From contig CM019237.1 in the NCBI GenBank assembly GCA_009741485.1, forward strand, positions 46,236,982-46,300,981: a DNA stretch of 64,000 nt, read 5' to 3'. The notes below the pieces were generated by a model. The model made no database searches. It was not told the origin of the DNA and saw only the letters and a program-made list of their open reading frames with translations. Source of the stretch: Malurus cyaneus samueli (taxonomy: Eukaryota > Chordata > Aves > Passeriformes > Maluridae). A program made the translations under genes and the position numbers. Positions 14,477 to 25,062 of the stretch are shown here, in pieces. How positions within the stretch are numbered: position 1 is the stretch's first letter; each line of letters starts with the position of its first letter.

Positions 14477-14669
14477 TGTCGTGGTTTAGAATGATGGCCA
14501 AAAGCCAGGCACCCACAACACCTGCTCATTCGCTCTCCCCCACCACCACACTGGGTAGAGAAGAGCAAAGGGGAAAAAAAACTAACAAAAAAGGTTCATG
14601 AGTTGAGATATGGAACAGGGAGGAAACACTTGATGGACAAAACAGGCTCTACTTAAATAACCAAGTGAA

Positions 14670-14675
14670 TTTATT
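14670..14675 (-). promoter_or_regulatory. LTR polyadenylation signal
   Basis: AATAAA on the minus strand, inside TTAGTAATAAATTCACTTGG. The related LTR fragment at 23982-24578 has AATAAA at the equivalent place (24170-24165). It is oriented so that it could act on ANO4 pre-mRNA, but no functional evidence can be read from sequence. Confidence 0.55.
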
Positions 14676-14788
14676 ACTAACAAAGTCAGAGGAGGAGAAT
14701 GAGAAATAAATTGCAACCCTCAGAAACACCGATCTTCTCCCCACTCCCTCCCCACTTCCCACCGACTGCAAAGCAGCAGGAACGGAAC

Positions 14789-14920
14789 AGGGTGTGGGGT
14801 TGGTCAGTTCAGGGTGTGGGGTTGGTCAGTTCAGGGTGTGGGGGTGGTCAGCTCAGGGTGTGGGGTTGGTCAGCTCAGGGTGTGGGGTTGGTCAGTTCAG
14901 GGTGTGGGGTTGGTCAGTTC
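14789..14920. repeat. Minisatellite, six 22-bp units
   Basis: Six consecutive 22-bp units, AGGGTGTGGGGTTGGTCAGT plus TC, with only a few substitutions (GGGGGT for GGGGTT, AGCTC for AGTTC). It lies inside the solo LTR. Each unit carries GGG and GGGG runs three bases apart, so the plus strand could fold into G-quadruplexes. Confidence 0.95.
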
Positions 14921-15287
14921 ATCACCGGATCGATCTGCGGCTGCTGAGGGAGAAGAGTCCTTCCCTTGCGTTGTCGTGGGGTCCCTCCCACGGGAGACAG
15001 TTCTCTGTGAACCTCTCAGGGTGGTTCCACTCTCATGAGCAGCAGTCCACACACATCTGCTGCATCATGAGTCCCCCCATGGGCAGACAGTCGTCCCAAA
15101 ACTGCAGCACCCTGGGTCCTCGTCCCTGGGTGCAGGCCCAAGGCAGGCTGTTCATCTCGGGAGCAAGGCCTCTCTCTCCATGGCTCTCCTGCTGGACACA
15201 GCCCTTTCTCGGTGTCCTCCCGCTCCGGCGTGGGGACCTCCCTCCTCCATGGGCTGCGGGTGGATCTCTGCACCCTCTGTGGACCCC

Positions 15288-15705
15288 ATGGCTGCAGGGG
15301 ACAGCCTGCTCCACCATGGTCACCATGGCTGCAGGGGACAGCCTGCTCCACCATGGTCACCTGGGCTGCAGGGGAAGCCTGCTCCACCATGGTCACCATG
15401 GGCTGCAGGGGAAGCCGTCCACCATGGTCACCATGGGCTGCAGGGGACAGCCTGCTCCACCATGGTCACCATGGGCTGCAGGGGGACAGCCTGCTCCACC
15501 ATGGTCATCATGGGCTGCAGGGGACAGCCTGCTCCACCATGGTCACTATGGGCTGCAGGGGACAGCCTGCTCCACCATGGTCACCATGGGCTGCAGGGGA
15601 CGCCTGCTCCACCATGGTCACCATGGCTGCAGGGGGACAGCCTGCTCCACCATGGTCACCATGGGCTGCAGGGACAGCCTGCTCCACATGGTCACCATGG
15701 CTGCA
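15288..15705. repeat. Minisatellite, about 11 units of 36-39 bp
   Basis: Tandem units beginning ATGG(G)CTGCAGGGG, continuing ACAGCCTGCTCCACCATGG and ending TCACC. Units differ by 1-3 bp indels, so the period wobbles between about 35 and 39 bp. A partial twelfth unit closes the array. Each unit holds the palindromes CTGCAG and CCATGG. The array is confined to the solo LTR and is absent from the related fragment at 23982-24578, so it is a local expansion and a likely length-variable locus. Confidence 0.95.
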
Positions 15706-15832
15706 AAGCAATCCCAGTCCGGTGCCTGGAGCAGCTCCTCCCCCTCATCCACTGACCTTGGTGTCTGCATCCTTCACATATTTCTCAGCCTCCTCCACTG
15801 GCAAAACTACTGTGTGCCCCTTGTTTTGATTT

Positions 15833-15845
15833 CTTCTTAAATATG
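15833..15845 (-). promoter_or_regulatory. TATA-like box of solo LTR
   Basis: On the minus strand this reads CATATTTAAGAAG, about 185 bp inside the LTR's 5' end. It is a plausible core promoter position for an LTR, although the distance to AATAAA is long (about 1.2 kb). Confidence 0.45.
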
Positions 15846-16028
15846 TTTTCACAGAGGCGTAACCACTATCTTTAATTGGCCCAGGTTTGGCCAGTGGCAT
15901 GTCCATCATCCTCAGAGCCAACAGCAATTGGCTCTGCTGGACATGGTGGAAGCCTCCAGAAGCTTCGCACAGGAGCCATCTTTTTGGCCCTCCCACTTCC
16001 AAAAACTGGGCCAAACAAAACCAACACA

Positions 16029-16033
16029 ACTGA
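16029..16033. repeat. Target-site duplication (right) of solo LTR
   Basis: ACTGA, identical to 14472-14476, directly after the LTR's terminal CA. Confidence 0.9.
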
Positions 16034-19000
16034 TTTAATGAGAGGAGTTAGAGAAAACAAACAAGTCTTTTTCTCAAAAGACAGCATCACTAGCACATGA
16101 GATAATATCAGTTTTGATCTGATTGCATATGTTGCAAAGTGGTGGTACTAATCCTGAAATTGCTGAAAAATTTTGTGTTTTGCAATCCTTGTGGTGCTGT
16201 GAAATGAAGGCCACAAGTAACACATACAGTGGCAAAGAATCTCCCTCTCCAAATTAATTTGTACCATGGAAACAGCTGTAATGAAGATTCTTTGCTTAAT
16301 AGACATTATTGTCCTTCTCTAGAGATAAGAAATATATTACTTTTCTTCAAGAAGTCCCCAGCTAACAAAAGGCAGATTGTTCAGCTCAGGAAAGTGCAAA
16401 TGCCTTTTTTTCTCTATTGACAAAGAAACACTTCTAGAATTTTTTAACATTTATTTTGCTCATTTTCCATAAGGCTATGCCTCTCAGAGCTGCAGTAGAG
16501 AATTCACAGTCCAAAAGTGAAACAGAAGTTACAGAAGAGTTTTTTTAGCTCTATGGTATTATTGAGATACTTTTATTCAGTGTAAAACTTTGGAGTAGAA
16601 TTGAAATGCTCATCTATTGTGCCTCTGGAATTTACAGCAATCTGTTTCAATCTCTTCTACAGGTAAATACAAAAATGGAACATGGAAATAAAATTAAGAT
16701 CTCACTTCCCTTGATAATAGTTTTTCAAGTTTTTTATAGATGTGATATTATAGACATTTTCTTCTATTACAAAGGTTTCCTGACAGGAAAATTTAATTCC
16801 ACTAGATAATTTTTTTAATAAATCAATATGGCTCATACATCAATGCCTCTATAGATAATAATAACTTTGTTGAAAGGAATTTCCTCAAAAACACAGCATT
16901 TTGGGCCCAGTGAATATTATAAAAGATACTTTAAATTTGGGGGGAAATTTCATTAGTGTTACATCACTAGACAATGGGAAAAATTATGCAAATTGCAGAA
17001 CTCTGTCTCAACAAACCAACTCTCAGGGTATTATAATTGCCCATACACTGCAGGCTGTTGTTCCTGTCAAATATTTAAATAGAACACCCAGCATGTCCAA
17101 GAAATGTAGCGTAGAAATGTGCTTTGCATTATTTGATGCGGCTTTGCAGAGTCACTGCAATTACTTGTGCAAACACACATCCTCAGTCATGCATAACCTC
17201 TTTCCAGTGTCAGGACAGAGTGGTTAGGGAAGAAATGGTATTACAATTGTAGGGCACATACCTCTCCTAGTTCTTTGTACCAGGGACTTGGAAGCTTTGA
17301 ACTGAATTGTTGTCATCACAATAACACAGCTGGTGAATTTCTTCACCTAAATAGTGTTATTGCCCTATTGTCCACAATTGCCATATTGCTCTTCAGAAAA
17401 GGAGAGAAAAATGATGAAAATGGACTGATTTCTGCAGCACAGTATCTCAAAGCAAGGCCCCCTCCCCTTTTCTGTGTTTTACATACATATCCAGAAATGC
17501 AACTGACAAACTTCTCTCAATGACAAATTTGTTTCCTCCTCCAGAATCCCATCTGCATCCTGTTTGTTTATCTCCTAATCAGTCAGTGTCACACTTCTCT
17601 TACCAGCACAAAGGCAGCTAATCCTGCCCTGCACTCTGGCTGTGTGTAATGTACAATGGAGGCAGCTCCAATGCCACATCTCTGCCAATGGCAGCCTCTG
17701 GAGCACAACACATTGGAGATCTCTGCTTTTCAAAACTTCAGTTAGAAAAAGTAACAGGAAGTAAATTTAACTTTCAAACTGGAGGAACCTTGCATAAAAT
17801 ATACATACACGAAATTTCCCAAACTACCAAAGGAATAAGAATGTGGGAAATCTAGCCTTGTCCAGATGGTATTTAATCACAAAATGGGAGAAAATTGAAA
17901 GCTATATTTTTTTTTTTTTTCTGGCAGATTTAAGTGAAGACCTCATCTAACATAATTGCCATCTCCCCTTTAAAGCATGAAAGGTTAACAGGAAAATATG
18001 AAAATACTTATAAGGAAAGAGTTCTGGGTAACAATGAGCAATCACTGCCACTGTACATGGTTGGTGGAAAGTGCAGTGACAGCAACACTGACAAGAAAAT
18101 AGAAAGTCTAATGTTGGAAATGTCACCAAGTGCCTAAAGTTATGTACTTATCTAACATTTGAATAGTTTCGATGTATAATGAAGAGCAAAGGAAAATGGG
18201 GGAGGGGGAAGCCATGCTCTGTGCTTAGGTAAATGGCTTCTCATGTGACACAGGTGTCTGACAAACCAGAGAAGACAGTAGTAACATTTTTTAAAAAAGT
18301 AACAAATAGTTATGAACAGGAAGAGAATGCACTGCACTCAATTTTCCTTTAAAATCGGGCAAGAAATAACAGAAATAAATTAAAACTGCAGCAAAGGAGA
18401 TTTAGGTTAGATCCCATCTAACACCTGCAGAGAATTTCCAGAACCTGGCATGTGGCACTGTAAGGAATATATGAGTGGCTGAAAGTGCCGTCTGGGATAA
18501 AAGGAGAAGCACTATATTATGCTCTCATGTGTATATGACTGTAAAACACCCTGTCAAAAAGGCAGAAATGAAGAGATGGTTCCTGACTTAAACTCTTTGT
18601 CCACACCCACACACAAGTATTTTGCTTTCACCATAATAAAATCAATAAAGAGCTATTTGATAAAAATCAGAGGACTCAGGCAAAAGTGGTATTAAAAGCG
18701 CAAGTTTCTTCAACCCTATCTAATATACTTCAGAGACAATTCTAGGAGTTTTCAACAATATCTATACATAGCACTTACTATGGAATATGCTATTATTTTA
18801 CTTAAAATTGCTTTCTAAAATCCTCAGTTTTTACAGGCTTCAAGATGAAAATTTAGCTGTCAAGGGCATCAGAAATGTATCTTCCCTTTGTTAGAGGCAT
18901 ACACTTAAACCAGCTCAACTAACAAGAGCCTAGAAACTGAAGAGTAACACAATGAAAGGGATGAGTGCTTTTGGATATTGGTAACAGTTGTTGACGCTGC

Positions 19001-19833
19001 TCCAGGGCTTCACTGAAGAGTGACAATGGCTGTCAGAGAGGTGCATATGCACTGCTTAGAAAATACAAATTCTAGGTATTCAAGAAACCCTGACACACGT
19101 TCATGTTCCCGTTTCAGTTTTAGGAGTTTTAGGAACTGTGATCATCTCTGAACATGGGATAAGAAGTGCAAGTGCAATAATCCATTCATATCCATGCATA
19201 TCCTTATGAGAACTGAACCAAATTGTGGCCCAGCACTATGTCCCAAGGTGCTGACCTATTTTTACTTTTCTACAGTCACAGGAAGTAAAATGCTTGTGCA
19301 GAGACTCTGACTGCAAAGCCTTCTGCTAGATAATTTCTGCATCAGGAATCTCGTAATGAGTTTAGGAAATGAGGTTTTCTTTTGTGTGACACATTGTATA
19401 ATGGAAATTATCCTTGATGTCTTACAAGTAATCTGTGAAATGAATTAAGAAGATAGTCAGCATATAAAAGCTTTTACTAGAGTCATGGTTAGTCCTAAGT
19501 ATTCTGCTGTAACACCAAACTTAATAAACTATATGAAAATGGAGAAAACTGAACAAGATTTCTTAAAATTTGTCAGAAAATGCATGAAAAATTTCACTTT
19601 GATTTAGTTTAAAAAAACTGTCCATACAAAATAGCATGTTTCGATATGTTACTGGATTATATTTGTTTCCTCTTTTGTGCAGATAACCTTTTAAAGAACT
19701 AGCATGGCACTTTTTATATCAAGTATTTAATACTGAATCTGTTTAAATATTTTTACACATTCAAAATGTTTCCATCTTTCCTCAGCCAGAATCTTTGCTG
19801 AGTCTAACCTACACTGGTGATTATTAACTGCTT

Positions 19834-19879
19834 GCCTTTCTCCATCCCTTTCTCCATCCCTGCCTTTTTCCATCCCTGC
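19834..19879. repeat. Short pyrimidine-rich tandem repeat
   Basis: Three near-copies of TTTCTCCATCCC or TTTTTCCATCCC in a C/T-rich stretch. It is small, imperfect and has no associated gene. Confidence 0.6.
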
Positions 19880-22800
19880 ATTCTGTTAAGACATTCTCCA
19901 TAAATACAAAACATTTGTTTCAAGATGTTAAGGGCTTGTGCTGTATTTCCAAAGAGATTTTATACTCAGATTTTTATAGTGGGAGTTACACAGTGAGAAG
20001 GGGGCTTTCCCTATGTATCTGCCATGTATATTTATTTCTTACATATCTACCATATCCATGATTTAATGTGGTTATGTCTCATTATTTTGATACTAGCATC
20101 CTCTTATGCTCTTTCACCATCATCCTAAACTTCCTTCTTTCCCAAAACTCTAATGTGCTCAACTTTCCCAAATGATTTTTATATTGTGACTTTTGGGTGG
20201 AATAAGGGATTAGTAAGAGACATGAATTGTGTTTCCTTTCACAAGATAGAGAAAAAACAGTCCAAGATGAAAATGTAAATCAGCATGGCAAGTAATCATC
20301 AATTCCCAGTTAAAACATCAAAGAACAGAAAATGTCAAATAATGGGAAAACTGCAGAAACATTAATCTATTCCATAGCTTGGAGGTTTTAGAATGGAAAT
20401 TTTAGTTGTCACACTTTAGTTGTGCACTTTACACTACACCAGTCTTGGGGATGATCTTGCAATCCACAGATTAATATAAATCCATAGGTAACACCTGGAC
20501 AGAGGGCAAACAAAAAGGTTGATCTTGAGTAGTTTATAAATGTGGTACATAAATCTGACCCAGTTTCTCCTACTGGATACTGGCAGGACATCACATTTGT
20601 ATTAAAACCCTGGCACTAGCATGTCTCTGAGCCCACTGACCCTGAGAAGTTCCCTGAAGACTCACCCCCAAGGAGCAGACAGCGCAGCTGTGATTCAGGG
20701 CAGCTAAGGTTAGATGTCTGCAGTGAAGGGGAACAGGCACCTTCAAGGTGTAATTCATTTGTTCTGTTTTCCTCAGACCAAGATGAAGTGCTGCACACAA
20801 GGGCTTGTTCCCACCCAGTCAGAGGATGGACATTGGCAACAGCTACAGTCAATAAGTTCTTTTTTTCCTCTTGGGGCTCTGCAGTGCAAACATTTTATTT
20901 ACCCTGGACTCCTGTTGCCTTCCTCATCACCCACACCAATTTCTCCAGTAGCATAGACATGACTTCCTACCACTGCACCTTCATGGGTGCCTTTCGTGCA
21001 CTGTTCAGCTGTCTGGGACACATCACAGCAGCAGCATTTGATCAGAACACTTTACAGGGCCTTGGCTGCCATCCATTTTCCCCATCTCGCCTTATTCATT
21101 CTTCCTGCAGAGAAGACATAGGGAAATGCAGATCTTTAAATAACAAAGCCTCCCATCAGTGTCCTCTGTACTTTAAAAGGCCTCTTGATTTTGGTCAGCA
21201 CTTTCTGTATTTCATTACTTGAATCCTTCTCTCCTGTGAATTTCTGAAGTTAATGATAAAATCTATAAATTTGCACAAGAACATTGACCTGGGGTGTTCC
21301 ACAAAGCGCAGCTTCCATCCTCTCAGCTGCTGTTTCAGGACATTTGTTTAATCCAATCTTGTCTCAGAAAGTCACAGTTTCCAATGGCAATAACATTCAC
21401 AGTGCAATTCAAGAACTCGGGCAATGAAGGGCCAGGCTATAATCTATGGAACCTCTATGGAATTCTACAGAAAAAAAGCCATGGCCATCCTGATCTAGCA
21501 TTGGTTTCAGCTCTGCTTCACCAAGCTGACCTTCCCGCCAGCACTCTGGAGGTTCTCCAGATTCCTCACAAAACAAGGTCACAGAATAGATTATTAATTT
21601 GCAAGGCACAAAAAGACACAGAAATCTAGATATGAAAAGACAAATGTCTTGCGGAGAAGAACATTAAATCTGCATTTTGCAAGACAAAGTACAGAGTAAT
21701 GGTTCCCAGATTTACAAATCTCCATTTTGTTCTTCCCCTATCTACATTTTCACTGTGGGGGCTTTATAATTTATGAAAAATTCTGAAGTTTAAAAACGTG
21801 TAAGAGATGGTTGTTAGACAAAAAAAGTAAGCACAGAGTTCTTACATTTAAGTGCTTGGCAGTGCAAGCCTCAGAAAGGTGGGGGGGGTGGTCAATCTTA
21901 TTATAAATGGAAAGGTNCGGTAGTAAGCAGAGCACCATAATGATCTCCAAGAGGAAACAAAAGGGTTTTTACACTGTTTTGTCTAAAATGTATTTCTACA
22001 GATTCTTTCAAAAACTTTCAGATAAGAAAATAAAAGATAACTTGTGCACAGAAGAGAGTTTTGTAAACCAGGTTAACTCTTTAAAGAGGGGGACATGACT
22101 AATGGCTCACAGAAGTTTCAGTCAATGTGGCTGTCTCAGAAGCATTTTTCCCTCTGGTCAGGCTTTGTTAAACTTCATTTACAGCATCATTTAATTACCA
22201 CTCAAGAAGCAAGAAACAAGTATGTAAATACACAGTGGATAATTCTGCATTTCATTAGGGCTCAGAGACCCTAAACTTAAAATTCTTTTTCAAGAAAGTT
22301 GATCCCTGCTTTAATTTGACTAGTTCTGTTTGTTCTGCCATCACAACTAAAATACAGTTAATCCAAGGCACAGAGCACCAAGGCTTCACTTGCTCCATCA
22401 TTGAATTAACCCTGTAAAACAAAGAAAGTTATCAGACAATGAGAGGACTTGGAGTCTTTGTGCCAAGAACACGTGAGAAAGGGAACCGTCCTTTCCAGAT
22501 TCATGATTCCCTCTTGGCACTACTTTCAGGGAGCAGCCCTACACCACCTCAGGCTTTAGGGGAAGATGTAAATGTCCCTGAGACCAATCATTACTATTTG
22601 CTTTAGAAGCATGATACTGTAAATACAGCGTTGTCTTCTCAAAACAAATTCAACACCAAAATCATTAACACAAAATGAGAACACAAAGCTTACTGCTGGG
22701 GTTCTGTATATTCTGTCTCTCTGTTCCCTACAGATAACTTCACGCTTTTGCTTGTCAAGCCATTGTTACAAGGAAGTGTTGCAGCAAATAGTCAATGAAA

Positions 22801-23981
22801 ACTCTCACTGTGCATTAAGTGATTGTAGCTTTGTGCATTGTGTTTATTCCTGATACTGCTGGCAGGCAAACAACATCTCAAAAGTAACTGCAGTTTAAGA
22901 TTAATTATTATAAAGGGAAAGATGACTTTTGACATATAGATGACATCTCAAATACAACCATCATAATTTTTTTCTTAATCTATTGCCTGTCTGTTTTATT
23001 TCCTTCAAAAGATTTTTGTCATGCTGATTTGTGAAGGTTGGTGACAGTAAATTCTTTGACAAGAAATTTTACCCATTCCTGAAAGAATTATGTCAGGGGC
23101 TTTTTTTCAGTTATATACATATTTTCTGTATTACCTCTATATTCCTTAAAAAAGCCATATTTTTTTCAAAAAGTGGATCAAGTTTTCAGCAACATTTTCT
23201 TAGTCTACTAGTTTTACCAAGCTCTTTTAAAGGCTGGAATTTGAAACATATTCTATTATAGGCTCCCTCAGATAATCAAGAAATCTATCTTTAAGAACTG
23301 CATACTGAAATTTGAGTTCAGATTCTATCTATCCAGACTTTCATTTATCGCCTCAAATTTTTCTTCTAAATTGCCATTGTGCTGCATGGTGGCCATTGTA
23401 TCTGAAATCTAAATTTTTTTCCCTCAGAATTTCAGGCAGCTGGAAACTTCTCCACAGTTTAGTGACCATGGCTTAAAGGACATTGTTCTCCTTGTACAAT
23501 GGAGAAATGTAAAACATAGCTGAAAAAAGCTCCTTTTGCTATGCACATTAGATAATAAAACCAGTCTGCTTTCAACTGGTTCTGGCTGAATTGAGATTAA
23601 ATGAGCATCCCAATGTTTTAAATTAAATAGCTAGAAGCACTTTCACTTACAATGCTTGTGGTGGGTTTGCATTTCAGTCTGGTTTCCTTTTTGCAGATAT
23701 AGTTTATGCCATTTTGATGTCTCCATCCATGATTTGTGGATGTAATCAGACACAGTGCTTAAAACATTAAATAACAAATTGCACTTGCTTGTAATGAGAA
23801 ATTACGCTGCTCATGAAAATAAAGATTCTGCAGACTGCATAATTTATACTGTAAGTTCATTAGCTGCAGATATTTACATATTGAATAATAGGTTCAGAAA
23901 ATGAGAGACTGAAACAACACTAGAGTCCGAAAGCTATGGTTTGATACAAGTCACAGCAGCAGAGTAACACTGAACTGTGCC

Positions 23982-24578
23982 TGTGGTGGGCTGACCCTGG
24001 GTGGATGCCAGGTGCCCACTAAAGGCACTCTATCACTCCCTTCCTCATCAGGACAGGGGACAAAATTGAAGAGGAGGCTCATGGGTCTAGAAAAGGACAA
24101 AGAGAAATCACCCACCCCTTATCGTCATGGGCCAAACAGACTTGACTTGGGGAAATTGGTTTAATTTATTACCAATCATAATGAGAAACAAAACCTGCTC
24201 CAGCTTGGGAGAAACAAAACCTCCTCCCCAGTGTGGGGTTCTCACAGGCTAGGGGTGGATGTCTGCTCTCCTGTGGACCTCCATGGGCTTCAGAGGAACA
24301 GCAGCATCTCCATGGTCTGCACCAGCTGCAGGGGGATCTCTGCTCCAGCAGCTGGAGCACCTCCTGCTCCTCCTTCACTGACCTTGGTGTCTGCAGAGTT
24401 GTTTCTCTCACATATTCTCATTCCTCCCTTTTGGCTGCTGTTCTGCAGCAGGTTTTTTTTCCTCTTTCTAAATACTTTGTCACAGAGGTGCTACCCTTGC
24501 TGTTGACAGGTTCAGTCTTGGAAAACAGCATGCTTGTCTTGGAGCTGTGTGGCACTGACCCTACTGGATGTGAGGGAA
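23982..24578 (-). mobile_element. LTR fragment related to the 14477-16028 element
   Basis: Starts with TGTGGTGGGCTGACCCTGGG and shares the block around CACTGACCTTGGTGTCTGCA with the solo LTR, in the same orientation. In the minus direction it has AATAAA at 24170-24165 within TTGGTAATAAATTAAACC. It lacks the minisatellite expansions. It ends abruptly near 24578, where an oppositely oriented LTR begins, so its own 5' end appears lost. No target-site duplication was found. Open frames here are artefacts of the low-stop, G/C-richer LTR sequence. Confidence 0.75.
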
Positions 24579-24589
24579 GCACCTGACAG

Positions 24590-25062
24590 TGTGTATTGGG
24601 TCTGACTGAGGTAAAGCTCAAGCCCTTCCAGTGCTGTGCTTTGCATGAGTGGCTGGACGGGAGCTGATAACAGAGCAGTGTTTTGGCTATTGCCAAGCAG
24701 CGCTGTCCCTCTGACATTCCTTCCCCCTTCAAAGGGATGGGAGTGTGCAAGATCCTGGGAGGGGACATGACTAGGCCAGCTGACCCAAAACAACCAAAGG
24801 GATATTCCACACCATATGATGTCAGCTCAGATATATGAAGCGAGGAGAGAGAGGAGGAAAGGGGGGGCATTCATGAGTTTTCAATGTTTGCCTTCCGGAG
24901 CAACCACTACGCGTGCTGAAGCCCGGGTTCCTGGGAAGTGTCCCAACAACACTGCTAATGGGAAGTAGAGATTGTTTTTTTTTTTTCCTTTAGCTTTTGC
25001 ACGTGCAAGACTTTGCTTATATTTTGTATCTTTGCTGTAATAAAACTACTTTATCTCACCCT
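24590..25062 (+). mobile_element. LTR fragment of a second family, plus strand
   Basis: Begins near TGTGTATTGGGTCTGACTGA. It contains the run AACCAAAGGGATATTCCACA, CCATATGATGTCAGCTCAG (a CRE-like site), a TATA-like ATATATGAAG (about 24830) and then AATAAA at 25039-25044. This order matches a bird LTR family I recognise in forward orientation. It stops just after TTATCTCACCC without the U5 tail, so it is truncated at the 3' end. It is antisense to ANO4 and abuts, head to head, the LTR fragment on its left. Confidence 0.75.
25039..25044 (+). promoter_or_regulatory. LTR polyadenylation signal
   Basis: AATAAA within TGTAATAAAACTACTTTATC, at the expected place in the plus-strand LTR fragment. Confidence 0.5.

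Larger units (their letters stand above)
14477..16028 (-). mobile_element. Solo LTR of an endogenous retrovirus, with internal minisatellites
   Basis: A 1,552-bp element bounded by TG...CA and flanked by perfect ACTGA duplications. No retroviral coding sequence or second LTR is present, so it is a solo LTR left by recombination. I place it on the minus strand. In that direction a TATA-like CATATTTAAGAAG (15845-15833) lies near the 5' end and AATAAA (14675-14670) near the 3' end. That makes it sense-oriented within the ANO4 intron. It shares blocks with the element at 23982-24578, for example the 19-mer ACTGACCTTGGTGTCTGCA (about 15751 and 24377). Two minisatellites (22-bp and 36-39-bp units) expand its middle. 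The 5-bp duplication suits an ERVL-like family (inference). Open frames across it are repeat artefacts. Confidence 0.9.

Noticed and set aside
15288..15705. Regularly repeated units that might suggest a CRISPR array
   Set aside because: Units are contiguous with no unique spacers, vary by small indels and lie inside an LTR in an animal genome.
14794..15840. 348-codon open frame on the plus strand, the longest in the window
   Set aside because: It is built from the 22-bp and 36-39-bp minisatellites of a solo LTR. Repeat units without stops leave several frames open on both strands, and there is no homology or splice context.
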